The translations under genes were made by a program, and so were the position numbers. Positions 40,596 through 48,347 of a stretch of DNA of 64,000 bases are shown here, piece after piece; the stretch's first letter is position 1, and each line of letters starts with the position of its first letter. The stretch covers positions 18,281 through 82,280 of the forward strand of contig NZ_JAROCY010000020.1 in NCBI RefSeq assembly GCF_029436685.1, read 5' to 3'. The stretch comes from Novosphingobium cyanobacteriorum. GTDB taxonomy: Bacteria > Pseudomonadota > Alphaproteobacteria > Sphingomonadales > Sphingomonadaceae. Under the pieces are notes generated by a model. That model had not been told where the DNA came from. It did no database searches and was given only the letters and a program-made list of their open reading frames with translations.

Positions 40596-41648
40596 TCAGG
40601 CTTTCATCAGGCGGTCGATGGCCTCGCCAATGCGGACGGGCCCGGGGAAGTATGCCCATTCGAGGCTGTGCGGATAAGGCGTGTCGAAGCCAGTGACGCG
40701 TTCGATCGGCGCTTCGAGCGCATAGAAGCAGCGTTCCTGCACCAGCGCGGAAAGCTCGGCTCCGAAGCCGCCAGTGCGGGTGGCTTCGTGGACGATCAGG
40801 CACTTGCCGGTCTTGCGAACGGAGGCGTCGATCGTCTCGATATCCAGTGGCACCAGCGTGCGCAGGTCTATGATATCGGCATCCACGCCCTTTTCCGCGC
40901 AGACCGCCGAGGCGACATGGACCATGGTGCCATAGGCGAGCACGGTGAAATCGTTGCCCTTGCGCACGCGCCGCGCCTTGCCCAAGGGAATCGAATAGTA
41001 GCCTTCGGGCACGGCGCTGTCGGCATGCTTGGCCCAGGGTTGCACCGGGCGATCGTAATAGCCGTCGAACGGGCCGTTGTAGATGCGCTTGGGTTCGAAG
41101 AAGATCACCGGATCGTTGTCCTCGATCGCAGCGATCAGCAGGCCCTTGGCATCGTGCGGGGTGCTGGGCACCACGGTCTTGAGGCCCGCCACATGGGTGA
41201 ACAGCGCCTCGGGGCTCTGGCTGTGGGTCTGCCCGCCGAAGATGCCGCCGCCAAAGGGCGAGCGCACCGTCATCGGCGCGATGAATTCCCCCGCCGAGCG
41301 ATAGCGCAGCCGCGCCGCTTCGGACACCAGCTGATCAAGGCCGGGATAGATATAGTCGGCAAACTGGATTTCCGGCACGGGGCGCAGGCCATAGGCCCCC
41401 ATCCCCACCGCCACGCCGATGATGCCGCATTCGCTGATCGGCGTATCGAACACGCGGGTCTTGCCATACTTCTTCTGCAGGCCGGCAGTGGCGCGGAACA
41501 CGCCGCCGAAATAGCCGACATCCTCTCCCATCACGACCACGTTGGGATCGCGCTCCATCATGATGTCGAGCGCGTCGTTGATCGCCTCGATCATGTTGAG
41601 GTTGCGGGTCGGCGCGTCAGACAGGCTCACGGGGGCTTCTTCCAGCAT
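40596..41648 (-). CDS. bkdA2: Branched-chain 2-oxoacid dehydrogenase E1 beta subunit
   Basis: 350 residues from ATG 41648, which overlaps the E1-alpha stop by one base (TGATG). Transketolase-pyrimidine and C-terminal domains are clear: MIEAINDALDIMMERDPNVVVMGEDVGYFGGVFRAT, RVFDTPISECGIIGVAVGMGAYGLRPVPEIQFADYIYPGLDQL, RSPFGGGIFGGQTHSQSPEALFTHVAGLKTVVPSTP, DIIDLRTLVPLDIETI. With E1 alpha and E2 it decarboxylates 2-oxoacids from Val, Leu and Ile. Confidence 0.94.
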   Translation of the reverse strand: MLEEAPVSLSDAPTRNLNMIEAINDALDIMMERDPNVVVMGEDVGYFGGVFRATAGLQKKYGKTRVFDTPISECGIIGVAVGMGAYGLRPVPEIQFADYIYPGLDQLVSEAARLRYRSAGEFIAPMTVRSPFGGGIFGGQTHSQSPEALFTHVAGLKTVVPSTPHDAKGLLIAAIEDNDPVIFFEPKRIYNGPFDGYYDRPVQPWAKHADSAVPEGYYSIPLGKARRVRKGNDFTVLAYGTMVHVASAVCAEKGVDADIIDLRTLVPLDIETIDASVRKTGKCLIVHEATRTGGFGAELSALVQERCFYALEAPIERVTGFDTPYPHSLEWAYFPGPVRIGEAIDRLMKA

Positions 41649-42949
41649 CACGATGCCCTCCACGGTTCGTCTTCGGACCAGTCAGGCCATTTGATGCGGC
41701 GTTCGCGAATGGCCTGTTCGCTCTGTTCCTTGAGGTGCCAGGGCAGTTCCTCGAACACATCTTCGAACATGGTGTGGAAGGGGTGGTGCAGACCGTGGCC
41801 AAGCACGCCGTTCTTCTCCGCCTCCTTGGTGGCGGCCTTCACCTGTTCGACCAGTTCCGCATCCATCGCCTCGTGCGCCTCGTCCGACCATTCGCCCAGG
41901 GCGACGAGGTGGCGCTTCAGGCGGTTGATCGGATCGCCCAGCGGCCATTCGCTGCGTTCCTGCGCGGAGCGGTACTGGCCCGGATCGTCAGAGGTGGAAT
42001 GCCCTTCGGCGCGATAGGTGAAGTGTTCGATCAGCGTGGGCCCGGCATTGGCGCGGGCGCGGTCTGCCGCCCAGCGCGACGCGGCATAGACCGCCAGCGG
42101 ATCGTTGCCATCCACCCGTAGGCCCGCGACGCCATAGCCGATGGCGCGGGCGGCAAAGGTGGTGCGTTCCGCCCCGGCGAACCCCGAAAAGCTGGAGATG
42201 GCCCACTGGTTGTTGACCACGTTGAAGACCACCGGCGCATTATAGACCGTGGCGAAGGTGAGCGCGGAGTGGAAATCCCCCTCTGCCGAGGACCCTTCAC
42301 CGATCCAGGCGGCGGCGATGCGGCTGTCCCCCTTGATCGCGCTGGCCATGGCCCAGCCCACGGCCTGGGGATACTGTGTGGCGAGGTTGCCCGAGATGGT
42401 GAAGAACGAGGCTTCACGCGCCGAATACATGATCGGCAGCTGGCGGCCCTTCAGCTTGTCCGCCCGGTTGGAGTAGATCTGGTTGATCATCTCAACCAGC
42501 GGGTAGCCGCGCGAGATCAGGATGCCCTGCTGGCGATAACTGGGAAAGACCATGTCATCGGGCGCGAGCGCCATGGCGGGGGCGACCGAGGTCGCCTCTT
42601 CCCCCGTGCACTTCATGTAGAAGCTGGTCTTGCCCTGGCGCTGGCCGCGATACATGCGATCGTCAAAGGCGCGGGTGAGCGCCATGGTGCGCAGCATGCG
42701 GCGCAGGGTTTCGGCATCGAGGCCGGGGTTCCACGGGCCGACGGCGCGATCGTCTTCGCCCAGCACCCGGATCAGGTCGAAGCACAGGGGCTGCGTTTCG
42801 GCAGCGGGGCAGCGTTCATCGGGCCGCGGCTGTGCGCCGGCGGGCGGGATGGCGATGTGGCTGTAATCCACCGCATCGCCCGGGCGGAAGCGCGGTTCGG
42901 GCACGTGGAGCGACAGCGGCGGCAGGTTGCTTCGGCCGGACGCGGTCAT
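41648..42949 (-). CDS. bkdA1: Branched-chain 2-oxoacid dehydrogenase E1 alpha subunit
   Basis: 433 residues. An N-terminal extension (LPPLSLHVPEPRFRPGDAVDYSHI) typical of branched-chain rather than pyruvate E1 alpha is followed by LRRMLRTMALTRAFDDRMYRGQRQGKTSFYMKCTGEEATSVA, the TPP motif IGEGSSAEGDFHSALTFATVYNAPVVFNVVNNQWAIS, and the phosphorylation-loop-like YRAEGHSTSDDPGQYR. It is the first gene of the bkd operon. No lipoamide dehydrogenase (E3) gene is in the window. Confidence 0.93.
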   Translation of the reverse strand: MTASGRSNLPPLSLHVPEPRFRPGDAVDYSHIAIPPAGAQPRPDERCPAAETQPLCFDLIRVLGEDDRAVGPWNPGLDAETLRRMLRTMALTRAFDDRMYRGQRQGKTSFYMKCTGEEATSVAPAMALAPDDMVFPSYRQQGILISRGYPLVEMINQIYSNRADKLKGRQLPIMYSAREASFFTISGNLATQYPQAVGWAMASAIKGDSRIAAAWIGEGSSAEGDFHSALTFATVYNAPVVFNVVNNQWAISSFSGFAGAERTTFAARAIGYGVAGLRVDGNDPLAVYAASRWAADRARANAGPTLIEHFTYRAEGHSTSDDPGQYRSAQERSEWPLGDPINRLKRHLVALGEWSDEAHEAMDAELVEQVKAATKEAEKNGVLGHGLHHPFHTMFEDVFEELPWHLKEQSEQAIRERRIKWPDWSEDEPWRAS

Positions 42950-43028
42950 GCTAGAGCCTCTGGAAACGCCTTCATCTGACTCTCCCGCGCGCCGATCCGG
43001 AGAGAATCAGGCGACGCATTGTTTTAGA

Positions 43029-43051
43029 CGAGAGAAATAATATTACTCTCG
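43029..43051. promoter_or_regulatory. Inverted repeat CGAGAG-N11-CTCTCG upstream of the bkd operon
   Basis: The arms 43029-43034 and 43046-43051 enclose AAATAATATTA, itself almost palindromic. It lies 80 bp upstream of the bkdA1 start, in an AT-rich island that stands out from the GC-rich surroundings. This is a candidate operator for a regulator not encoded here. Confidence 0.45.
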
Positions 43052-43074
43052 ACTTTCCGAGTCAATCAAGGGCG

Positions 43075-44004
43075 TCAGACCGCCACGGGCGCCGCGATGT
43101 GCGCCTGCGGGGCATAGCCGGTCACCTCGAAATCCTCGATCCGGTAACCGAAGATACTATCGGGCCGGCGCGTGATGGCAAGGCGCGGAGAGCCCGCAGG
43201 TTCCCGCGAAAGTTGCGCCTCAACCAGATCGGCATGGTTGAGATAGAGATGGGTATCACCGCCCATCCACACCAGTTCGCCCGGTTCAAGATCGCACTGC
43301 TGGGCCAGCAGGCGGATGAACAGCGCCGCGCCCCACAGGTTGAACGGCAGGCCCAGAGCCACGTCGCAGCTGCGCTGGTACAGCACGCCCGACAGGCGGT
43401 TGCCGGCGACGTGGAACTGGTAGGTCTTGTGGCAGGGCGGCAGGGCCATGCCGTCAAGCTCGGCCACGTTCCAGCCTTCCACGATATGGCGGCGGCTGCC
43501 GGGGTTGGTGCGCAGCGAATGGACGAGATCGGCGACCTGGTTCACGCCCTGCGCACGGCGCGTGAACAGCCCCTCGCCCGCAGGTTCATAGACCGGCCAA
43601 TCCACCCACTGCTTGCCATAGACCGGACCCAGATCACCCCACTGCGCGGCGAAGGCTTCATCGGCGACGATGCACCTGGAAAAGTCCTCGCGGCTGATCT
43701 GGTCGCCGGTTTCGCGCCGATAGCGGTCGAGCGGCCAGTCGGTCCAGATCTCCACGCCCTGTGCGCAGAGGTTGCGGATGTTGGTATCACCGGTGAGAAA
43801 CCACAGGAATTCGCGCGTGGCGGTTTTCCAATAGACCCGCTTGGTGGTGAGCAGCGGCACCTGGCCATCGGACAGATCGAACCGCAGCGTGGCGCCGAAG
43901 ACCGAGCGGGTGCCGATGCCGGTGCGGTCCACGCGCTCGTCACCCTGCGTCCAGATCTCGCGCATCAGGTTCAGGTATTGCTGCTCGTAATGCGGGGTGG
44001 CCAT
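43075..44004 (-). CDS. thyA: Thymidylate synthase
   Basis: 309 residues, ThyA type (not ThyX). Landmarks are the N-terminal EQQYLNLMREIWTQGDERVDRTGIGTRSVFG, LWFLTGDTNIRNL, NPGSRRHIVEGWNVAELDGMALPPCHKTYQFHV with the nucleophilic Cys, RSCDVALGLPFNLWGAALF, and GDTHLYLNHADLVEAQLSREP. It methylates dUMP with methylene-THF. The insertion around residues 90-135 makes it longer than E. coli ThyA (264 aa), as in some other bacteria. Confidence 0.96.
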   Translation of the reverse strand: MATPHYEQQYLNLMREIWTQGDERVDRTGIGTRSVFGATLRFDLSDGQVPLLTTKRVYWKTATREFLWFLTGDTNIRNLCAQGVEIWTDWPLDRYRRETGDQISREDFSRCIVADEAFAAQWGDLGPVYGKQWVDWPVYEPAGEGLFTRRAQGVNQVADLVHSLRTNPGSRRHIVEGWNVAELDGMALPPCHKTYQFHVAGNRLSGVLYQRSCDVALGLPFNLWGAALFIRLLAQQCDLEPGELVWMGGDTHLYLNHADLVEAQLSREPAGSPRLAITRRPDSIFGYRIEDFEVTGYAPQAHIAAPVAV

Positions 44005-44155
44005 GGCCGGACTCTAGACAAGAACACATCGCGTCGCAAAGCCGGCCGGCCTGCGCGCCTTGTGCAAAACTTTTCAAAAGCCCGCTTGCCACCTGCACAA
44101 CCCGACCGTATAGGGCGCCCCTGCCTTGCAGCCGGGTGACCGGCAGCGGATCGGT

Positions 44156-44232
44156 CGGGGAATAGCTCAGCCTGGTAGAGCACTGTCTTCGGGAGGCAGG
44201 GGCCGGAGGTTCGAATCCTCTTTCCCCGACCA
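44156..44232 (+). tRNA. tRNA-Pro (anticodon CGG)
   Basis: 77 nt with an encoded CCA. The acceptor CGGGGAA/TTCCCCG pairs fully. Anticodon loop TTCGGGA carries CGG at 44190-44192, reading CCG. Confidence 0.97.
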
Positions 44233-44250
44233 TTTCCACGCAAGCGCATG

Positions 44251-44277
44251 AAAAGGCGACCTTCGGGTCGCCTTTTT
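44251..44277 (+). terminator. Terminator after tRNA-Pro
   Basis: AAAAGGCGACC-TTCG-GGTCGCC is followed by TTTTT, 19 bp downstream of the tRNA: a stable UUCG-loop intrinsic terminator. Confidence 0.9.
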
Positions 44278-44357
44278 GCGTTGGGCCGCGTGGAACCTGC
44301 GGCGCGGACAGGCCGTTTCCCACCAAACGGCAATTCGCCGTGACAGGAGACCGTCCC

Positions 44358-44876
44358 ATGCCGAACCGAGGCCAGACACCAAGCCATACCGACGCCATCG
44401 CCCTGCTGAAGGCCGACCATCGCAAGGTGGAAGAATTGTTCGCCAAGTTCGAAAGCGCCAGCGATGCCAAGAAGGGGGACATCGCCCGCCAGATCTGCGA
44501 CGAGCTGAAGATCCACACGATGATCGAGGAAGAGATCTTCTACCCCGCGCTGAAGGGCAAGATCGAGGAAGAGACCTGGACCGAAGCCTTCGTGGAACAT
44601 GACGGGGCCAAGGTGCTGGTGAACGACATCATGGCCAGCAGCCCCGAGGACGATTTCTTCGACGCCAAGGTGAAGGTGCTTTCGGAAGAGATCAAGCACC
44701 ACGTGCATGAGGAAGAGGCGCGCGGGGATGGCATGTTCTCGCAGGCGCGCGAGGCGGGCGTGGACCTGGTGGCGCTGCGCGACCAGATGCTGGCGCGCAA
44801 GCAGGAGCTGATGGGTATGGCCAAGGACGGCGCCCTGCCCCCTGCGCAAGTCAGCGTGGTGACGCTGGCGGCCTAA
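44358..44876 (+). CDS. Hemerythrin HHE-domain protein
   Basis: 172 residues from ATG 44358. The HHE cation-binding pattern is visible: DAIALLKADHRKVEELFAKFE, DELKIHTMIEEEIFYPALKG, EAFVEHDGAKVLVNDIM and EEIKHHVHEEEARGDGMF supply the histidines and glutamates of a diiron site in a four-helix bundle. Such proteins sense or carry O2 or NO, or store iron. Its TAA overlaps the stop of the convergent DUF3429 gene by two bases. Confidence 0.88.
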   Translation: MPNRGQTPSHTDAIALLKADHRKVEELFAKFESASDAKKGDIARQICDELKIHTMIEEEIFYPALKGKIEEETWTEAFVEHDGAKVLVNDIMASSPEDDFFDAKVKVLSEEIKHHVHEEEARGDGMFSQAREAGVDLVALRDQMLARKQELMGMAKDGALPPAQVSVVTLAA

Positions 44877-45313
44877 AGCGCCAGCAGGCCGGTTGCGATC
44901 GTGAGGCCACCCAGGCCGAGCGAGAGCGACCGGCGCAGCGCCCGCCAGCCGCTGGGCGGCCCACGCCACAGTGCGCGGTCAACCAAGTGCGACAGGGCGA
45001 TGCACAGCCCCAGCACCACGAGTTGCGGCCCCGGCCAGGTCCAGCCGACCATCCACGGAAACCACAGGCCCAACGCGATCAGGCTGGGCATCACGGCCGC
45101 GAACAGCGCCCAGCGTGGTGTTTCCGGCCGGGCAATGGCGATGCCCCACCATATGCCGCCAAGGAAGCTGAAGATCAGCGCAGCATAGGCATAGGCGAGT
45201 GCCAGCGCGGTCCAGCCGGCGGGGCCGCCCTTGAGCACCGCCAGCAGGAAAGCCGCTTGCGGAAGGAGCCCGGCGTAACCGAGCGGGCGGGCGTCGAGAG
45301 CGAGCTTGTGCAT
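44873..45313 (-). CDS. DUF3429 membrane protein
   Basis: 146 residues from ATG 45313; a frame to 45364 is also open. Four to five membrane helices are seen: LGYAGLLPQAAFLLAVL, WTALALAYAYAALIFSFLGGIWWGIAI, FAAVMPSLIALGLWFPWMVGW, QLVVLGLCIALSHLVDRAL. The SFLGGIWWG motif is the family hallmark. Function unknown. Confidence 0.82.
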   Translation of the reverse strand: MHKLALDARPLGYAGLLPQAAFLLAVLKGGPAGWTALALAYAYAALIFSFLGGIWWGIAIARPETPRWALFAAVMPSLIALGLWFPWMVGWTWPGPQLVVLGLCIALSHLVDRALWRGPPSGWRALRRSLSLGLGGLTIATGLLAL

Positions 45314-45364
45314 CAGGCCAGTTAACCCCCGGCGCGCGGAAAAGCGCCCTGCCCGCGCGGGCAA

Positions 45365-47422
45365 TCAGCCACCGCGCAGCAGCTGCACGCCCCAATCGCG
45401 TTCGAACAAGTAAAGCAGCACCCGCGCCGCTTCTCCGCGTGGCGAGGAGAGGCCGCCATCGCGCTCCATCAGCAGGCGGGCATCGTCATGGGCCAGTGGC
45501 AGCAGCTTGGCGATCTGTTCGAAGCTGGCGACGCGGAACGGCGTATCGCCCGACTGGCGCGTGCCGAGCAGTTCGCCACCGCCCCGCAGCCGCAAGTCTT
45601 CCTCGGCAAGGCGGAAGCCGTCCTGCGTCTCGCGCATCAGGGCCAGCCGTTCGCGCCCGACTTCGGACAGGGCATCGCCGCGCAGCAGCAGGCAGGTGGA
45701 AGCCTGCGAGCCGCGCCCGACGCGCCCGCGCAGTTGGTGCAGCTGGGCCAAGCCGAACCGTTCGGCCTGTTCGATCACCATCAGCGTGGCATTGGGCACG
45801 TCCACGCCGACCTCGATCACCGTGGTGGCAACCAGCACCTTGGCGTCGCCGTTAGCGAACCGCTCCATCGCCGCGTCCTTCGCCTCAGGCCGCAGCTGGC
45901 CGTGGACGAGCACGACATCGTCACCGAAGCGCGCCTTGAGCGTTTCGTAGCGCATCTCGGCGGCGGCAAGGTCCTCGGTCTCGTGCTCGCGCACCATCGG
46001 GCAGACCCAATAGGCCTGCGCCCCCTTGGCAACGTGCCGGGCGAGACCCTCCACCACGTCCGCCAGCCGCTCCTGCGCGATCACGCGGGTGTCGATCGCC
46101 TGGCGTCCCGGCGGCATCTCGTCGAGCCGCGACACGTCCATCTCGCCATACTGCGCCAGCGTGAGCGTGCGCGGGATCGGCGTGGCCGTCATGGCCAGGC
46201 AGTGTGGCGTCCGCCGAGCCTTCTGCGTGAGCATCAAGCGCTGGCCCACGCCGAAGCGGTGCTGTTCATCGATCACCACGAGGCCGAGATTGCGATAGGA
46301 CACGCTGTCCTGAAAGATCGCGTGGGTGCCTACGCAGATCTGGATAGAGCCGTCCATCAACCCCATCAGGATCGATTCGCGCGCCCTGCCCTTATCCCGC
46401 CCGGTGAGAAGCTGGACGTTCACGCCCGTGCCCGCGACCATGCGGGTCAGCGTTTCGGCATGCTGGCGGGCAAGAATTTCGGTCGGTGCCAGAAGCGCCG
46501 CCTGCGCGCCCGCCTCAACCGCAACCAGCATGGCGTTGAGCGCCACCGCCGTCTTGCCCGAGCCGACATCGCCCTGGAGCAGCCGCAGCATCGGCGCGCC
46601 CTGCTGCAGATCGCCTTCGATCTCTGCAATGGCGCGTTGCTGGGCTCCGGTGAGCGCGAACGGCAGGTTCAGTTTGGCGCGGAGGCGTCCATCGCCCAGC
46701 AGCGGGGTGCCGGTGCGGCTGCGATTGCTGGCGCGCACCAGCATCAGCGCCAGCGCATTGGCGAGCAGTTCGTCATAGGCCAGGCGATCGCGTGCGGCCT
46801 CGTGCGTGCCCTTGTGCGCCTCGACCAGCGCCTCGCTCCAGCTGGGCCAGCCCATGCGGTCGAGCAGGCCCGGCTCGATCCATTCGGGCATGCGGGGCAG
46901 ATGCGCGAGCGCCTGATGCACCAGCGCCTGGATGCGCCCCTGCGTCAGCCCTTCGGACAGCGGATAGACCGGCTCGTTCAGCGTAGCGAGCAGGCCGGCG
47001 CTGTCTTCGCTGACGTGTTCGGGATGGACGATCTGCAGCCCCTGCCCGAACTGGTCGATACGCCCGGCGACCCAGCGTTTCTCGCCCGTGGGCAGCAGCT
47101 TCTTCGCGCTGTAGGAAGCGCGGCCGAAATAGACGAGCGCGATCACGTTGCCGATGGCGTCTTCCGCCAGCACGCGGAACGGCCCGCGCCCGCTGGAAGA
47201 GCGGTGTTCACGAATGGTGAGCGCGACGACGACGTTCTCGCCCACGCTGGCTTCGTCGAGGTTCGCAACTGCCCTGCGCGTGACGAAGCGATCGGGCAGG
47301 TGATAGGCGAGATCGCGCAGGCGGGTGAGGCCGAGCTTTTCCAGCGGCCGCGCCAGCCCCGGCCCCACGCCCTTCAGGCCTGCGGTTTCGGCAAACAGAG
47401 GGTTGAGCAGGTCCGGCCTCAT
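45365..47422 (-). CDS. recG: ATP-dependent DNA helicase RecG
   Basis: 685 residues. An N-terminal wedge/OB domain (GVGPGLARPLEKLGLTRLRDLAYHLPDRFVTRR) is followed by the helicase core: LLQGDVGSGKTAVALNAML (Walker A), LVVIDEQHRFGVGQR (DEQH), LAMTATPIPRTLTLAQYGEMDVSRLDEMPPGRQ, and the C-terminal TRG motif LHQLRGRVGRGSQASTCLLL. It remodels stalled replication forks. It is followed on the opposite strand by the sdhE-mfd group, an order conserved in alphaproteobacteria. Confidence 0.96.
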   Translation of the reverse strand: MRPDLLNPLFAETAGLKGVGPGLARPLEKLGLTRLRDLAYHLPDRFVTRRAVANLDEASVGENVVVALTIREHRSSSGRGPFRVLAEDAIGNVIALVYFGRASYSAKKLLPTGEKRWVAGRIDQFGQGLQIVHPEHVSEDSAGLLATLNEPVYPLSEGLTQGRIQALVHQALAHLPRMPEWIEPGLLDRMGWPSWSEALVEAHKGTHEAARDRLAYDELLANALALMLVRASNRSRTGTPLLGDGRLRAKLNLPFALTGAQQRAIAEIEGDLQQGAPMLRLLQGDVGSGKTAVALNAMLVAVEAGAQAALLAPTEILARQHAETLTRMVAGTGVNVQLLTGRDKGRARESILMGLMDGSIQICVGTHAIFQDSVSYRNLGLVVIDEQHRFGVGQRLMLTQKARRTPHCLAMTATPIPRTLTLAQYGEMDVSRLDEMPPGRQAIDTRVIAQERLADVVEGLARHVAKGAQAYWVCPMVREHETEDLAAAEMRYETLKARFGDDVVLVHGQLRPEAKDAAMERFANGDAKVLVATTVIEVGVDVPNATLMVIEQAERFGLAQLHQLRGRVGRGSQASTCLLLRGDALSEVGRERLALMRETQDGFRLAEEDLRLRGGGELLGTRQSGDTPFRVASFEQIAKLLPLAHDDARLLMERDGGLSSPRGEAARVLLYLFERDWGVQLLRGG

Positions 47423-47545
47423 GGTGCGGCTTCATAGCCACGGCCGGCGCAATTCGCCACTGCCCCCTGCCCGTTTTGACACAGCGCATGGAAGCGCGCG
47501 GCAAAGGCGCTTCAATCGGTTCTCAAGAGCAAGAAGGAGAACACA

Positions 47546-47932
47546 ATGCTGCTTCCCCATGGAACGGTGGTTGCCGTTGTCGACGGCAAGACCTGGGATC
47601 TCTGGCGCAATGCCGGCAACGAGGCCGCGCCCGAGCTGGCCCGCATCGAGACGCCCGCGCTGGTGGAGCACAATCACAGCTCAGGCGGCAGCCATGCCTC
47701 TCCGCACCAGCAGGACGAGACCGCGCATGCCACGGCGGTGGCCGATTGGCTGGGCCGGCAGGTGGGCGGACACAAGATCGAACAGCTGGTGGTGATTGCA
47801 CCACCCAAGACGCTGGGCGAGCTGCGCCACCACTGGTCAAAGCCGGTGCAGAACGCGCTGTCGGCCGAGATCGCCAAGGACATGGTGGGCCGCCAGCCTG
47901 CCGACGTTCTGGCGGCGCTTCGGGGCAGGTGA
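47546..47932 (+). CDS. Host attachment family (PF10116-like) protein
   Basis: 128 residues, preceded by AAGGAGA. The family pattern is visible: LPHGTVVAVVDGKTWDLWRNAGNE, ALVEHNHSSGGSHASPHQQDETAHATAVADWLGRQ, IEQLVVIAPPKTLGELRHHWSKPVQNALSAEIAKDMVGRQPADVLAAL. This eRF1-like Rossmann domain was first named in Agrobacterium for attachment to host cells. The biochemical role is unclear. Confidence 0.85.
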   Translation: MLLPHGTVVAVVDGKTWDLWRNAGNEAAPELARIETPALVEHNHSSGGSHASPHQQDETAHATAVADWLGRQVGGHKIEQLVVIAPPKTLGELRHHWSKPVQNALSAEIAKDMVGRQPADVLAALRGR

Positions 47933-48041
47933 AGCGCCGCGCGCATCCCGGCGGCGGGGGGAAGGACGACCGCCGGGATGCGAATGGCCTATCGGTGCAG
48001 TGCCCTTGAGTCGCGGGCCGCAATCGCCTAACCGCGCGCAG

Positions 48042-48308
48042 ATGATCGAGCCCGCCCGTCTTGCCCGCCTGAAGTTCCGCGCCTGGCACAGGGGCACGCG
48101 CGAGGCCGACTACATGATCGGCTGCTTCTTCGACCGGTTTCACAAGGACTGGAGCGAGGAGCAGGTCAGCTGGTTCGAACGGCTGATCGACGAGGAAGAC
48201 GTGGACATCATGGGTTGGGCGCTGGGCACGCTGTCCATTCCGCCCGAATATGCCGGGCCGATGATGGACGCCATGCGCAAGCTGGACTACGTCGAAATTC
48301 CGCGCTGA
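48042..48308 (+). CDS. sdhE: FAD assembly factor SdhE
   Basis: 88 residues. The RGxxE motif is present (WHRGTREADYMIGCFFDRF), followed by SWFERLIDEEDVDIMGWALG. It helps covalent attachment of FAD to succinate dehydrogenase. It sits between recG (opposite strand) and mfd, a conserved alphaproteobacterial order. The 5' gap 47933-48041 shows no other gene. Confidence 0.92.
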   Translation: MIEPARLARLKFRAWHRGTREADYMIGCFFDRFHKDWSEEQVSWFERLIDEEDVDIMGWALGTLSIPPEYAGPMMDAMRKLDYVEIPR

Positions 48309-48347
48309 GGCGTGGAACGACGCTAGCACCCGCTTCATTCCCCAGCC

